Shown: positions 8,297 to 18,233, counted from the first letter of the stretch. The stretch: 64,000 nucleotides of DNA from Cohnella rhizoplanae (GCF_948329515.1 NZ_CAOJCN010000003.1:1-64000); one strand, 5' to 3'. Numbers and translations: made by a program. Notes: generated by a model from the letters alone, not told the origin.

Positions 8297-9694
8297 TCAG
8301 CCCGTTGTACGCAGCCCCTTCGGATAATGGTTTTTCAGCTGGCCGCCGCTGGCCTTGAACCAGCCGAGCGGATAGCCGTCCGCGCACAACAGCCCCCAGC
8401 CCTTGGCCGCCTCGCCGGCGCCATCTCCGGCATCGTCGAAGAGGGCCTCCCCGCGCAAGTAAGCGTCGACGGCATCGCTGTCGGCCGGATAATCGCGCAC
8501 AAGCGCGGCTTGTTCCTGGCGGACGGCGTGCGCGAGGGCATGCGACGGCTCGAACCGACCCTTTCGGACGTCGCCCAGATGCAGGCCCGGACGATGCGTC
8601 CGGAGGCCGCCGAGCGACTCGGCCGGGAGCGGGGAGCCGGCAGGCTGCGGATACCAGTACAGCGAATCGCCGAACAGCAGGGGAACGCCATCCCCAGGCA
8701 GCGCGTAACCGGGCAGCGACTGCTGCGCGAACGCTTCGTACAGCTTAAGCGCGGCGATCGCGCCGCCCGCTCTGGTACGCGGCGGCTTGACGCCTTTCGC
8801 AGGCCGTTTGTCCGGAACGCCGTCTTCGGCCGCGTCTTCGGCCGCTTTTTCCAGCACGGCGGCGAAGTGTCCTTCGCCTTCGCCTCGATGCGGCCACATG
8901 CGACGCGTCGACACGAGCCGGAAGGACGGATGCAAGTCCAGAAACCAGGCGATCGTCTCCTCGTTCTCCTCGCGGTTGAACGTGCAGGTCGAGTAGACGA
9001 GTCGTCCGCCGGGCTTAAGCATGGCGGCGGCGTCGGGCAAGATGTCCCGCTGCCGCGCGGCGCAGGCCGTCACCGCGTCCGCGGACCATTCGGCGCAGGC
9101 CGCCGGATCCTTGCGGAACATGCCTTCGCCTGAGCATGGGGCATCGAGCATGATCTTGTCGAAGGCTCCGGGAAGCCGCTTGGCCAGCTCCCCGGGCGCC
9201 GCCTGCACGACGACCGCGCCGGCGATGCCGAGCCGCTCGACGTTCTCGGACAGGATGCGGGCGCGGCCGGGATGGATCTCGTTGGCGACGAGCAGCCCCA
9301 CTCCCCGCAGCTTGACGGCGATCTGGGTCGTCTTGCCTCCCGGCGCGGCCGCTAGGTCCAGCACGAACTCGCCCGGACGCGGATCGAGCAGCTCCGCGGC
9401 GATCATGGCGCTTGGCTCCTGAATATAATAGAGTCCGGCATGGTGGTAAGGGTGCTTGCCCGGACGGGAGCCGCCGTCATAGGAGAAGCCCGTACCGCTC
9501 CACGGCACGGGAGACAGCCCGAACTCGCCGGTCATCCCGCGCATCGCCGCGGAAGCGCCGGCCGGCTCGAGCTTAAGCGTATTGATACGAAGCCCATACG
9601 AACGCGGCTCGTCCATGCTGCGCAGGAAAGCCTGGGTCTCATCGCCCAGCTGGGCCGCGATTCGTTCGACATAGGTTGGAGGCAACGATGGCAT
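8297..9694 (-). CDS. NOL1/NOP2/Sun-family 16S rRNA m5C methyltransferase (RsmF/YebU-like)
   Basis: 465 residues. ATG 9694 is preferred to GTG 9703 because AAGGAG lies 11 bases before the ATG but only two before the GTG. Features in order: an N-terminal RNA-binding helical part, Y-Y-I-Q-E-P-S-A-M, the SAM-binding motif D-L-A-A-A-P-G-G-K-T-T, D-A-P-C-S-G-E-G-M-F-R-K-D with one active-site Cys, and Y-S-T-C-T-F with the catalytic Cys. About 150 C-terminal residues form the extra RNA-binding (PUA/RsmF-C like) domain, ending near the G-W-x-K-A-S-G-G pattern seen in RsmF relatives. It lies 15 bases downstream of the diguanylate cyclase gene, so the two are probably co-transcribed. Confidence 0.9.
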   Translation of the reverse strand: MPSLPPTYVERIAAQLGDETQAFLRSMDEPRSYGLRINTLKLEPAGASAAMRGMTGEFGLSPVPWSGTGFSYDGGSRPGKHPYHHAGLYYIQEPSAMIAAELLDPRPGEFVLDLAAAPGGKTTQIAVKLRGVGLLVANEIHPGRARILSENVERLGIAGAVVVQAAPGELAKRLPGAFDKIMLDAPCSGEGMFRKDPAACAEWSADAVTACAARQRDILPDAAAMLKPGGRLVYSTCTFNREENEETIAWFLDLHPSFRLVSTRRMWPHRGEGEGHFAAVLEKAAEDAAEDGVPDKRPAKGVKPPRTRAGGAIAALKLYEAFAQQSLPGYALPGDGVPLLFGDSLYWYPQPAGSPLPAESLGGLRTHRPGLHLGDVRKGRFEPSHALAHAVRQEQAALVRDYPADSDAVDAYLRGEALFDDAGDGAGEAAKGWGLLCADGYPLGWFKASGGQLKNHYPKGLRTTG

Positions 9695-9709
9695 GGCGTG
9701 CACGGCTCC

Positions 9710-10867
9710 TTAAGCGATTTCATGCGGCGTTACGCGATTTTTGCCCCCGCGCTTGGAGCGGTACATCGCTTCGTCCGCGTTTTTAACTAGCTGCTCGGCC
9801 TTGACGCCGGGCTGTGAGAGGGCGTAGCCGACGCTGACGGTCACGATCGTCTCCTTGGCTATGCGCGCGCGGATGCGCTCGGCGACGGCGGCCGCGCCCG
9901 GCGAGGGCGCGTGGACGAACGCCACCAGTTCCTCGCCGCCGTAGCGGCCGGCGAGCCCGATGCCTTCCGTCTCCTCCCGCAGAATCGCGGCCGCATGCTT
10001 CAGCACGGCATCGGCCGCCTGGTGCCCGCGGGTATCGTTCAACTTCTTGAAGTCGTCGATGTCGCAGAAGATGGCGCCGACGGCGCCTTGCCCGGCGTTC
10101 TCCAGCGCCTTCTCCAGCCGCGCGGTGAAAAAGCGCCGGTTGTACAGGTCGGTCAATCCGTCCGTGATCGAGGAGCGGTACGCGGACTGCATCAGCTCGA
10201 CGACGCGCTCGAAGAGGATCATGAACAGCACGATGTAATAGAAGACGGGCAGGATGGCCGCTATCATGTCGAACGCCGCATTTACGACGCCGAAGTCCCG
10301 CGAGAGGAAGGCGGCCAGCTGGCCGAAGAAGGCGAAGCTGAGGCTGACCGCATACCGGGCGCGCTGTCTCACATGCGGTCCGAACATGAGCGCGAACAGC
10401 GCGGACAGCAGCAGGACGAAACCGTCCTCGAGCGCCATCAGAAGGTCAGCCGGGTCTCCGGGCCCGGTCGGATCCGCAGGGCTGCCCGTCCGCGACAGAA
10501 GATTGCAGACCGCGATCGTGACGCCGACGGCGAGCAATCCGAAGAACCACGCCCGCGTGCGCGTCCGCCTCCTGTAGTATAATTCGAAGAAAGCGAAGTT
10601 AAGCGAGATGAAGCCCGCGATGTACAGCACGTTGCTCAGCTCGGGGACGATCGGCCCCCGGAGCAGGTTCAGGGCGCCTGCGAGCGCCAGTCCGTGATAG
10701 ACGGCGAGCAGGGTCAGCGCGAGCAGAAGCAGGCGGAACGCGCTGCTGCGGCTGCCGGCGATCAGCCGATAGGCCATGAACGTCATCAGGCCGATAATCA
10801 CGACGGATGCGGCGGCGGAGGAAGCGAACAGCAGCTCGCGGTTGTTCCAGAAGTCTTGAACGTTCAT
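9710..10867 (-). CDS. Membrane diguanylate cyclase (GGDEF)
   Basis: 385 residues. The first ~215 contain about seven hydrophobic segments, a multi-pass sensory region of no named family. The GGDEF domain at about 225-380 has the D-G-L-T-D-L-Y-N-R-R-F start, D-I-D-D-F-K-K-L-N-D-T-x-G-H and the signature R-Y-G-G-E-E-L, expected to be active. The RxxD inhibitory site is absent at the usual place before the signature, so product inhibition through that site is not expected. It is divergent from the glycosyltransferase gene across ~100 bases. Confidence 0.9.
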   Translation of the reverse strand: MNVQDFWNNRELLFASSAAASVVIIGLMTFMAYRLIAGSRSSAFRLLLLALTLLAVYHGLALAGALNLLRGPIVPELSNVLYIAGFISLNFAFFELYYRRRTRTRAWFFGLLAVGVTIAVCNLLSRTGSPADPTGPGDPADLLMALEDGFVLLLSALFALMFGPHVRQRARYAVSLSFAFFGQLAAFLSRDFGVVNAAFDMIAAILPVFYYIVLFMILFERVVELMQSAYRSSITDGLTDLYNRRFFTARLEKALENAGQGAVGAIFCDIDDFKKLNDTRGHQAADAVLKHAAAILREETEGIGLAGRYGGEELVAFVHAPSPGAAAVAERIRARIAKETIVTVSVGYALSQPGVKAEQLVKNADEAMYRSKRGGKNRVTPHEIA

Positions 10868-10971
10868 TCGTATCCCGGCCTCGCTTGCAGAAACATATGT
10901 TCCACTATATCATAATTTAGATAGTGCGAGATAGTAAGGCTGCATAGCAGGGCTATAAGGAGGAATCGCCG

Positions 10972-12114
10972 ATGAATATTTTGCAGGCGTTGTTTTTCCC
11001 CCCGGAACAACCGGGCGGCGTATCTTCCATGGTGCCTTATATCGGCGAGCGTTTCCGCAAGATCGGATGGGATATGGAGCTGTTCTCGATCCCGAAGCGA
11101 ATCCGGAACAAGGGACAGGAGCCGTTTGAATTCGATACGTTCGACTGGCGTCCGTACGCGGGCAACCCGGTCGTGGACAAATATATGCAGACGCTGAAAG
11201 ACTACGTATGGTGGACGAAGCTCAGGCTGAAAAACGGTTACGACCTGATTCACGCCCATCACCCGGTGGCGGCCCTGGCGCTGAGGAAGAGCTATCCGGA
11301 CACGCCGATGATCATGACCGTCCACTCGAGCTTCGAGCGGGAGCTGATCCTGAACGGGCGTATCGCCGCGGACGGCCCCGAGCACCGGTTCCTCACGTCG
11401 CTCTACGGCGAGCTGGAGGCCAAGACGGACAAGATGCTGACGGTATCGCAGTCTTTTGCCGGATACATGGGCGCTTATATGAAACGGCCCGAGCTCATCG
11501 GCGTCATCCCGAACGGGTACGACGAGCGCCGCTTCAAGCCGATCTCGCACGACAACGAGGTGGCTCAGATCGTCACGGTCTGCCGGCTCGTGCCGGCGAA
11601 GGGCATCGATCTGCTGCTCAAGGCGTGCGCCGAGCTGCGCAAAAAGGACCGGAAATTCGTGCTCCACATCATCGGCGACGGTCCGATCCGGCCCGAGCTG
11701 GAGCGTCTGGCGCAGGAGCAGGGGATCTACGACGAGACGATCTTTTACGGCTATATGCTGCATCCGGAAGAGATGCTTCCTTTTTTCGATATCTTCGTGC
11801 TCCCGTCGCGCGCCGAAGCCTTCGGCTCGGTGTTCGCGGAGGCCGCGCTCTGTCTGCTTTCCTTGATCGGCACCGACGTCGGCGGCATCTCCGAGCAGAT
11901 CGAGGACGGCGTCAACGGACTGCTGGTTCCCGGCGAAGATCCGCACGCGCTGGCCGAAGCGATCGACAAGCTCATCATCGATCCTCATTACCGCTACGAG
12001 CTGGCGCGCGCGGCATGGAACAAGGCGAAGAAGACGTATTCGCTGAACCGCGTCATCCAGGAGCTGAAAAAGATTTATATGGATCTCGGGCCGCAGGCCG
12101 AAACGGCGCCTTGA
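10972..12114 (+). CDS. Glycosyltransferase family 4 protein
   Basis: 380 residues, with AAGGAGG before ATG 10972. It has two Rossmann-like halves in GT-B arrangement: an N-terminal F-F-P-P-E-Q-P-G-G-V-S-S-M acceptor loop, T-V-C-R-L-V-P-A-K-G-I-D, a G-D-G-P-I-R-P-E-L-E nucleotide region, and the EX7E motif (E-A-F-G-S-V-F-A-E) near residue 285. Such enzymes transfer a sugar from an NDP-sugar with retention, on the cytoplasmic face. No neighbouring polysaccharide or lipid genes point to the acceptor, so the product is unknown. Confidence 0.88.
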   Translation: MNILQALFFPPEQPGGVSSMVPYIGERFRKIGWDMELFSIPKRIRNKGQEPFEFDTFDWRPYAGNPVVDKYMQTLKDYVWWTKLRLKNGYDLIHAHHPVAALALRKSYPDTPMIMTVHSSFERELILNGRIAADGPEHRFLTSLYGELEAKTDKMLTVSQSFAGYMGAYMKRPELIGVIPNGYDERRFKPISHDNEVAQIVTVCRLVPAKGIDLLLKACAELRKKDRKFVLHIIGDGPIRPELERLAQEQGIYDETIFYGYMLHPEEMLPFFDIFVLPSRAEAFGSVFAEAALCLLSLIGTDVGGISEQIEDGVNGLLVPGEDPHALAEAIDKLIIDPHYRYELARAAWNKAKKTYSLNRVIQELKKIYMDLGPQAETAP

Positions 12115-12153
12115 ACCAACGCCGGCAACTATCTTGAATGCGGAGTTGAGAGG

Positions 12154-13434
12154 ATGCAGGTGCCTTTTCGGTTTATGCATGCCGCCGACCTTCACTTGGA
12201 CAGTCCGTTCCGCGGGCTGTCCAAGGTTCCTTATGCGGTCCGGGAGCGATTGAAAAATTCGACGCTGAACGCGCTCGACAAGCTGGTGGACGCCGTGCTG
12301 GCGGAGGAAATGGACTTCCTGGTGCTGGCCGGCGACCTGTACGACGCCGCGGACCGGTCGCTGCGTGCGCAGCTGCGGATGCAGAAGGCGATGGGCAAGC
12401 TCGCCGAGGCCCGCGTGCAGGTATTCGTCGTGCACGGCAACCACGATCCGTCGGGAGGCCGCTCCGCGCGGCTCGAATGGCCCGAGGCCGTCCATGTGTT
12501 CGGGACGGAGGAGGTCGGCTGCCGACCGGCTTATACGCGCGGGGGCGAGCTGGCGGCGCATGTGTACGGGATCTCGTACGCGGAGGCGGCCGTGAGGGAC
12601 AACCTCGCGCTGCGCTACCGCAAACGCGAAGGAGCGCCCTTCCATCTGGCGATGCTGCACGGCAATATCGACGGGCTGGAGGGGCACGACAACTATGCGC
12701 CCTGCCGGCTGGCGGAGCTGGCTGCCGCCGGCTTCGATTATTGGGCGTTCGGCCATATTCACGACCGGCGCGTTCTGCATGAATACCCGCATGTCGTCTA
12801 TCCGGGCAACGTACAGGGACGGAGCATCCGGGAAACGGGTCCGAAGGGCGCGTACCGCGTGGACGTATCCGAACAGGGACGCATCTCGCTCGCGTTCCGG
12901 GAGCTGTCCGAGGTGAGGTGGCTCGTCCGCGAGGTACGGCTGGGCGCCGAAGACGGAGAGCAGGCGCTCCAGGACAAGCTGCTGGAGGCCGCAGAAGAAG
13001 CGAGACGCGAGTCCGAGGGGAGGCCGTCGGTGCTGCGCCTGCGGCTGACGGGCGGCGGGGCGCTGCTCGAGCGCCTGCTGCGGGACCGCGAGGCCGAGTC
13101 TTGGACGGCGGAGCTGCGGGACTGGCTCGGATCGCCGGACGAGCGGGACGACTGGGTGTGGATCGAACGCATCGCCCTCGAGGCAGGAAGCGTCAGGGCC
13201 GCGGCCCCGGATGCGGCCGAGGACGGATTCCTGGGCGAGCTGCTGCGGCTATCGGCCGAGGCGGCTAGCGACCCCGCCGCTTCGCGGGCGCTGCTCGACG
13301 AGGCGGCGGAGCCGATGCGCCGCCATCCGAAGCTGCGGCAATGGCTGGACGGGCGCGACGCGGCGCAGCGCGCGGAGCTCATCGCGCGAGCGGGCGAGCT
13401 GGCGGCGGCGCTGCTGCGCGAGGGCGGCGAATAG
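12154..13434 (+). CDS. yhaO: DNA repair exonuclease, SbcD/Mre11-like (YhaO)
   Basis: 426 residues. ATG 12154 follows GGAG at a spacing of about seven. It has the calcineurin-like phosphoesterase motifs: H-A-A-D-L-H-L-D, G-D-L-Y-D, G-N-H-D, L-H-G-N and G-H-I-H, which hold two metal ions. The C-terminal ~170 residues are Glu/Arg/Ala-rich and would hold the dimerisation and ATPase-contact region. The SMC-like yhaN gene follows about 110 bases on, the usual pairing in Bacillales. By family analogy to Mre11-Rad50/SbcCD it would process DNA ends, though YhaO itself is little characterised. Confidence 0.88.
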   Translation: MQVPFRFMHAADLHLDSPFRGLSKVPYAVRERLKNSTLNALDKLVDAVLAEEMDFLVLAGDLYDAADRSLRAQLRMQKAMGKLAEARVQVFVVHGNHDPSGGRSARLEWPEAVHVFGTEEVGCRPAYTRGGELAAHVYGISYAEAAVRDNLALRYRKREGAPFHLAMLHGNIDGLEGHDNYAPCRLAELAAAGFDYWAFGHIHDRRVLHEYPHVVYPGNVQGRSIRETGPKGAYRVDVSEQGRISLAFRELSEVRWLVREVRLGAEDGEQALQDKLLEAAEEARRESEGRPSVLRLRLTGGGALLERLLRDREAESWTAELRDWLGSPDERDDWVWIERIALEAGSVRAAAPDAAEDGFLGELLRLSAEAASDPAASRALLDEAAEPMRRHPKLRQWLDGRDAAQRAELIARAGELAAALLREGGE

Positions 13435-13542
13435 CGCAGGAACGGAGTTGGGTTTGCCGCGCGTTCCGGCCCGAAAGGCGGACACGAAGGCAGGCGTGGG
13501 ACGGGTACGAAGGCGGCAACGGCGGCAAAGGAGGCAAAGCGC

Positions 13543-16500
13543 GTGTACATAGAGGAAGTGCATATCGACGGCTTCGGACCGCTTGCCGGCGTGCGGCTGC
13601 GTTTCGACGCGCCCGCTACCGTCCTGTGGGGCCCCAACGAAGCGGGCAAGAGCACGCTGCTTCGTTTTATACGCAGCATGCTGTACGGCTTCGCGACGCG
13701 CGCGCAGCTGCCCGAGCGGGGCGAGCCCGTCGGAGGCGGCCGCCACGGCGGCAGGCTGGTCCTGCGCGACGAACAGGGCCGACAGAGGATCCTAGAGCGG
13801 TACGGGGACGTGCCCCAGCGCAAGGGAGGTCCTGTCGCGGTGCTGCGCGAGGAAGACGGCCGGGAGCGGCATCTCACGCAGCCCGAGATCGAGCGGCTGC
13901 TGCTCGGCGGCGTGTCGGAGCAGCTGTTCAGGCAGCTGTACGCCGTCAGCCTGGACGAGCTTCACGAGCTCAGGTCGCTGAGGGGCGACGAGATCGGCAA
14001 CTTCCTGTATCACGCCGGCATGGCCGGCGGGGCGGCGCTGACTTCGGCGGGCAAAAAGCTCAGAGCCGAAATGGACCGGATCTACCGGCCTAAGGGCTCC
14101 GTTCAGGAGCTGGGCGAGCTGCTGGCGCGGATCCGGGAGCTGGAGAGCCGTCTGCGCCACGGCCGGCAGGAGCTCGGCGCCTATCAGGAAGCGCTGGCGC
14201 GGATGGAGGCGCTGAACGAGCGAGCGGCGCGGCTCGAGCAGTCGTTGCCGCGGCTGCGCGCGAAGGCTGCCGAGGTCCAGGGAGCGCTGGACGGTCGCGA
14301 GTGGTGGCTGCGCGCCGCCGCGCTCCGCGCCGAGGAAGAGGCGATCGCGCAGGAGCTGACCGGCGACGGCCAGGCCGCCTCGCTGCTGCCGGCGGAGGCA
14401 GCGGCCGAGTGGCAGCAGCTCCGCGAGCGGAGGGATGCGGCGCTCGCTGCGGCGAGACAGGCTTCGCTCGAATGCGAATCGCTCGCAGCGGAGCGCGCCG
14501 GGCTGGCATGGGACGAGCGGCTGATCGCTCAGGCGGAGGCGCTGGCCGCGATGGAGCTGCGCGGCGACGCGTTGGAGGCGAGGCGAGGCGAATGGGCCGG
14601 ACTCGAGTCGGACATGCGCATGGCCGAGGAAGCGGCGGCCGCGGCGCTGCTGCGGCTCGGTCCCGGCTGGGGAGAGGCGGATGCCGAAGCCGCTGCCGCC
14701 TTGGCGGACCGGGAGGAAGCGCGCGGGATCGGCGATCGTTGGTCGGAAGCGGAGCGCAGGCGCGAACTGCTCGCGGCGGAGGCGCAGCGTCTGCGGCGTC
14801 AGTTGGCGGCGTTCGACCTGGAGGCGGACCGCCGCGGGGGCCGGGAAGCGCAAGCTCGCAGTGTCTGGCGCTTCAGGCCCGACACGCGGGAGGCGCTGCT
14901 GCGGGCCTGGCACCGGCTGGACGACGCGCTCCAGGCGGCGGAGTCCGCGCGGCGCGAATTCGAGTGGGCGACGGCTGCGGCCGAAGAAACGGCGGTCGAA
15001 GCGGTTGAAGCTGCCGAGATTGCCCGACGTCCCGAACGTGCCGAGGGCGAATACGATCGGAGCGGAGCTGCGGGACGCGGCAGAACCGGGAGCCGTGCCG
15101 ACGGGCGCAGCCGCTCCAGGCGGCACGATCGGGCGGAGCACGCGACGCGCATGTACGGGGTCGCGCTGCTGTCGGGCATCGGCGCCTTGGCGGCGCTGGT
15201 CGCCGCGTTCGCCGCGGACGAAGGGCAGATCGCGTATGCCGCGCTGGCGGCGGTGCTCGCCGTCGCCGCCGGGGGTGCGGCGGCGATGGCGCGGCGGCCG
15301 GCGGCGGCGCCGGGTTCGGGCGTTCATCCGCAAGCCGCTACCGCCGCCGCGAACGCCGCCGCGCGGCGTCTGGCCGCGGCCCGGGAATCGGAGGAGCGGA
15401 CGAGACGGCTGGCAGGCGAGGCGCTGAAGCAGCTGCTCGAGGAGCAGGAAGCCGAGGCGGCGGCCACTTCGGCGCTTGGAGCAGCCGAGGCGGGGCGAAG
15501 AGCGCTTGGCGACGGATGGACGTATGTAGGCGACCCGGAATTGCGGCTTCGTCTGCGGGAGGAGGTCTACCGCGAGCTAGACCGGCTGGCCGAAGCCGAG
15601 TCGGAGCAGGGACGGCGCGCAGACCGGCATGCGCGCAGAGAAGCGCTCGCCCGCGAGCTGGCCGGCACCGAAGCGGAGCTGGCGGAGACCGAATCGGCAG
15701 TCCGCGGCATACGCGCGGAATGGTCCGATTGGCTGGCGGCCCGCAAGCTGCCGTCGCATCTGCAGCCGAGCGCGCTGCCGGAGCTCGGCCAGCTCGCCGA
15801 GCAGGCGCTGCAGCATCTGCGGCAGCGTGCGAGGCTCGCGGCGCGTTATGATGCGCTGCGCGCCGAACGCGTGGCGTTCGAGGCGGAGGCTGCGGCGCTG
15901 CTCGCCGCGTGCCCGCCCGCGGCTCACGCGGGCCGGGACGCCGCCCTCGCGGTGAAGCTGCTGCTTCGCGAAGCGCGAGCGCAGCTGGACCGTGCCGCCG
16001 CGGCCCGACGGCTTGAGGAGCGGATCCGTCAGGCGACTGCCGCCGAGGCGGACGCGCGGTCCGCGCTCGCCGTCGCCGAGGCTGCCGTGGCCGCCGCCGT
16101 TCAGGCGGCAGGCGCCGGGAGCGAAGACGCGTACGCGCTTCGCCTCGTCGCGGACGAACGCCGCCGCGCGCTGCGGCGGGAGCGCAGGGAGGCGGAGCTG
16201 CGGCTGTCCGCCGGCCGAGGCGAAGCCGAGCTGCAGGCGTTGCTGCGCCTGCTGGAGGCGCAGGACGAGGCTGCGCTCGCTCTCTTGGCGGAGCGGACGA
16301 GCGAGGCGCTCTCGTCCTGCGAGGCGGAGCACGCGGAGGCGCTGGACATGCGCGGCCGGCTGGCGGAGCAGCTCGAGCGGCTGCGCCGCGAAGCCGAGAC
16401 CGAAGAGAAGGCGCTCGAGCTCGAGGAGCTCCAGGCCGAACTGGACCGGCTGGCGGAGCGCTATGCGCTCCTCGCCGTAACTGCCGAGCTCATCCGCCTC

Positions 16501-16989
16501 ACGCGCGTCGCGTTCGAGGAGGAGCGCCAGCCCGCCGTGCTCCGTCAGGCGTCCGCTTATTTTGCGGAATTGACGGAGGGCAGGTACGCGCGTATCTCGG
16601 TGCCCGGCGACGCGGCCGACCTGATCGCGGAGACCGTGGATCGCCGAGCGGTGGGCAGCGCCTTCCTGAGCCGGGGCACGCAGGAGCAGCTCTACCTGTC
16701 CCTGCGATTGGCGCTGGCGGGCGCAGCCTCGCGGGAGCAGGCGATGCCGCTGCTGCTCGACGATTTGTTCGTCCACTACGACGAGGCGCGGCTCAAGCGC
16801 TGCGCGAACGTACTCAACGAGCTGGCTCAGTCGAGGCAGCTCCTCCTCTTTACCTGCCACCGGCACGTGGCCGAGGCGCTGTCCGGGGGCATGCAGGATG
16901 CGAGGCTGCTGAGGCTGCCGGAGCTGCAGCCCCGCACGCAACATGCAGACGGTGCCGCGTCGGCGGATGCCGGCTCTAGCCTGGCATAA
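13543..16989 (+). CDS. yhaN: SMC-like AAA ATPase, partner of YhaO (YhaN)
   Basis: 1148 residues from GTG 13543, with AAAGGAGG about eight bases upstream. Walker A (G-P-N-E-A-G-K-S-T) is at residues 28-36. The C-terminal half-domain has the L-S-R-G-T-Q-E-Q-L-Y-L-S-L-R signature, then Walker B L-L-L-D-D-L-F and the D-loop. Between them lies about 900 residues of Ala/Glu/Arg/Leu-rich coiled coil. Near residues 534-583 there are two closely spaced hydrophobic segments rich in Ala/Val/Leu/Ile, which could be a membrane hairpin within the coil. That feature separates YhaN from cytosolic Rad50/SbcC and suggests a membrane-tethered nuclease complex. It is longer than the ~960 residues I recall for the B. 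subtilis protein. Confidence 0.87.
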   Translation: MYIEEVHIDGFGPLAGVRLRFDAPATVLWGPNEAGKSTLLRFIRSMLYGFATRAQLPERGEPVGGGRHGGRLVLRDEQGRQRILERYGDVPQRKGGPVAVLREEDGRERHLTQPEIERLLLGGVSEQLFRQLYAVSLDELHELRSLRGDEIGNFLYHAGMAGGAALTSAGKKLRAEMDRIYRPKGSVQELGELLARIRELESRLRHGRQELGAYQEALARMEALNERAARLEQSLPRLRAKAAEVQGALDGREWWLRAAALRAEEEAIAQELTGDGQAASLLPAEAAAEWQQLRERRDAALAAARQASLECESLAAERAGLAWDERLIAQAEALAAMELRGDALEARRGEWAGLESDMRMAEEAAAAALLRLGPGWGEADAEAAAALADREEARGIGDRWSEAERRRELLAAEAQRLRRQLAAFDLEADRRGGREAQARSVWRFRPDTREALLRAWHRLDDALQAAESARREFEWATAAAEETAVEAVEAAEIARRPERAEGEYDRSGAAGRGRTGSRADGRSRSRRHDRAEHATRMYGVALLSGIGALAALVAAFAADEGQIAYAALAAVLAVAAGGAAAMARRPAAAPGSGVHPQAATAAANAAARRLAAARESEERTRRLAGEALKQLLEEQEAEAAATSALGAAEAGRRALGDGWTYVGDPELRLRLREEVYRELDRLAEAESEQGRRADRHARREALARELAGTEAELAETESAVRGIRAEWSDWLAARKLPSHLQPSALPELGQLAEQALQHLRQRARLAARYDALRAERVAFEAEAAALLAACPPAAHAGRDAALAVKLLLREARAQLDRAAAARRLEERIRQATAAEADARSALAVAEAAVAAAVQAAGAGSEDAYALRLVADERRRALRRERREAELRLSAGRGEAELQALLRLLEAQDEAALALLAERTSEALSSCEAEHAEALDMRGRLAEQLERLRREAETEEKALELEELQAELDRLAERYALLAVTAELIRLTRVAFEEERQPAVLRQASAYFAELTEGRYARISVPGDAADLIAETVDRRAVGSAFLSRGTQEQLYLSLRLALAGAASREQAMPLLLDDLFVHYDEARLKRCANVLNELAQSRQLLLFTCHRHVAEALSGGMQDARLLRLPELQPRTQHADGAASADAGSSLA

Positions 16990-17165
16990 GAGGCTATGCC
17001 GCCGGGATACCCGGAACCGACCGCGCCAAGCCAGCCCAGCCCGAAGAGGCCCCGCTCCGCCGACATGCGCGATACCTGCGCGAACTGCCGGCGAAGCGGG
17101 GCCTCGACGTATCAAGCCACGTTACCCGGTTACCGTCGCCGGGCTTCCGTACGAACCGCCGGCCC

Positions 17166-18233
17166 TCACGTGAAGCCCTCCGGCGGAGCGGGCGGCGGCG
17201 TTGGACGGGCCCGGTCCCTGCTCATGAGCATGACCCAGCCCAAGCTCAGCATGCCGAAAATCGGGTACAGCGTCGTCAGCAGGGGGCCGAAGCCGAATTG
17301 GCCGGCCGCGAAGCAGAACAGCAGCACGATCACGACAAGCGCGTTCAGCGGAATTTTCACCCGTTCCTGCAGCTGAAGCGACAGACCGTAGATGTCCGCG
17401 ACGAGCGTCGTGAAGATCTCCATGAAGATCAGGAACACGAATATCCAATGGATCCACGGCCCGATCTCGCGCGCGATGCCCCCCATGGGGATGTCGAACT
17501 GGGAGACGCCCGGCATGCGCGTGGACAGCGCCATATGGCCGGCGATCAGCATCCCGCCGATGCCGAGGCCGCCCATCCAGGCGCCCCTGCGCAGGATGAC
17601 CGGATCGGCGATCCGCGCGCCGAGCGGCACCAGCACGGCCTGCGACATGGAGAGATTGAAGGCGCCGTACAAGAAGGGCGAGAGGATCGCCGCCCAAGGC
17701 GACATCTCCATCGGCAGGGTCATCCAGCGTTCCGCCCCGGGCCCGCGCAGCGTCTCCACGACGAGCGCGGTCGTGAAGATCAGCATGACCGGCACGACGA
17801 GCGTATTGATCGTCATGATCGCGGTCATCCCTTTGCGGAGCAAAAAATAGCAGGCGGCCATCGTAATCAGCAGCCCGCTCTGATAACTCAGGTTCAGATG
17901 CTCCGAGAAAATCGAACCGGCCCCGGCCAGCATGACCGCGTTCACGCCCAGCAGGACGAGGAGCATCAGATGGCTGATCCACGTCCCGGCCCTGGGACCG
18001 AACAAATGCTTGTTCAAGTCCTCGTACGATCTGGCGCGCATCTCGGCCGCCATCAGCATCATCTTGGCGCCCAGCCAGACGAAGAGCGCGGTCGATACGA
18101 GGATCATCGGAGCGGCCCAATTGCCGAACCGGGTAAAAAACTGCAGCACTTCGCGTCCCGTCGCGAATCCCGCGCCGACGACCGTGCCGATGAAGGTGAA
18201 TGCCACCTGCAGGCTTAAGCCCCATCTCCTCAT
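17166..18233 (-). CDS. YkvI-family multi-pass membrane protein
   Basis: 355 residues. ATG 18233 is chosen for the GGGGAGG ten bases upstream and because the membrane domain starts there; the frame is open 25 codons further. About ten hydrophobic segments are present. The first contains F-T-F-I-G-T-V-V-G-A-G-F-A-T-G-R-E, the glycine-rich segment of LeuT-fold transporters and typical of YkvI. It is probably a secondary transporter of the APC/NSS type, with unknown substrate. It ends with a Pro-rich cytoplasmic tail. It stands alone: yhaN converges on it and a lipoprotein gene lies upstream on the same strand. Confidence 0.8.
   Translation of the reverse strand: MRRWGLSLQVAFTFIGTVVGAGFATGREVLQFFTRFGNWAAPMILVSTALFVWLGAKMMLMAAEMRARSYEDLNKHLFGPRAGTWISHLMLLVLLGVNAVMLAGAGSIFSEHLNLSYQSGLLITMAACYFLLRKGMTAIMTINTLVVPVMLIFTTALVVETLRGPGAERWMTLPMEMSPWAAILSPFLYGAFNLSMSQAVLVPLGARIADPVILRRGAWMGGLGIGGMLIAGHMALSTRMPGVSQFDIPMGGIAREIGPWIHWIFVFLIFMEIFTTLVADIYGLSLQLQERVKIPLNALVVIVLLFCFAAGQFGFGPLLTTLYPIFGMLSLGWVMLMSRDRARPTPPPAPPEGFT

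Noticed and set aside
10864-12792. A 642-codon open frame on the minus strand, antisense to the glycosyltransferase gene and the start of yhaO
   Set aside because: It is Arg/Val/Leu/His-rich with no domain pattern, and GC-rich coding DNA leaves such frames open by chance. The sense genes have clear families and ribosome sites.
13792-17115. Two long minus-strand open frames (513 and 512 codons) across yhaN
   Set aside because: Arg/Ala/Leu-rich shadows of a very GC-rich coiled-coil gene; no ribosome site or recognisable motif.
16990-17165. A coding gene in the gap between yhaN and the YkvI-like gene
   Set aside because: Open frames here are Pro/Arg- or Gly-rich on both strands with no ribosome site. 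I see nothing supportable.
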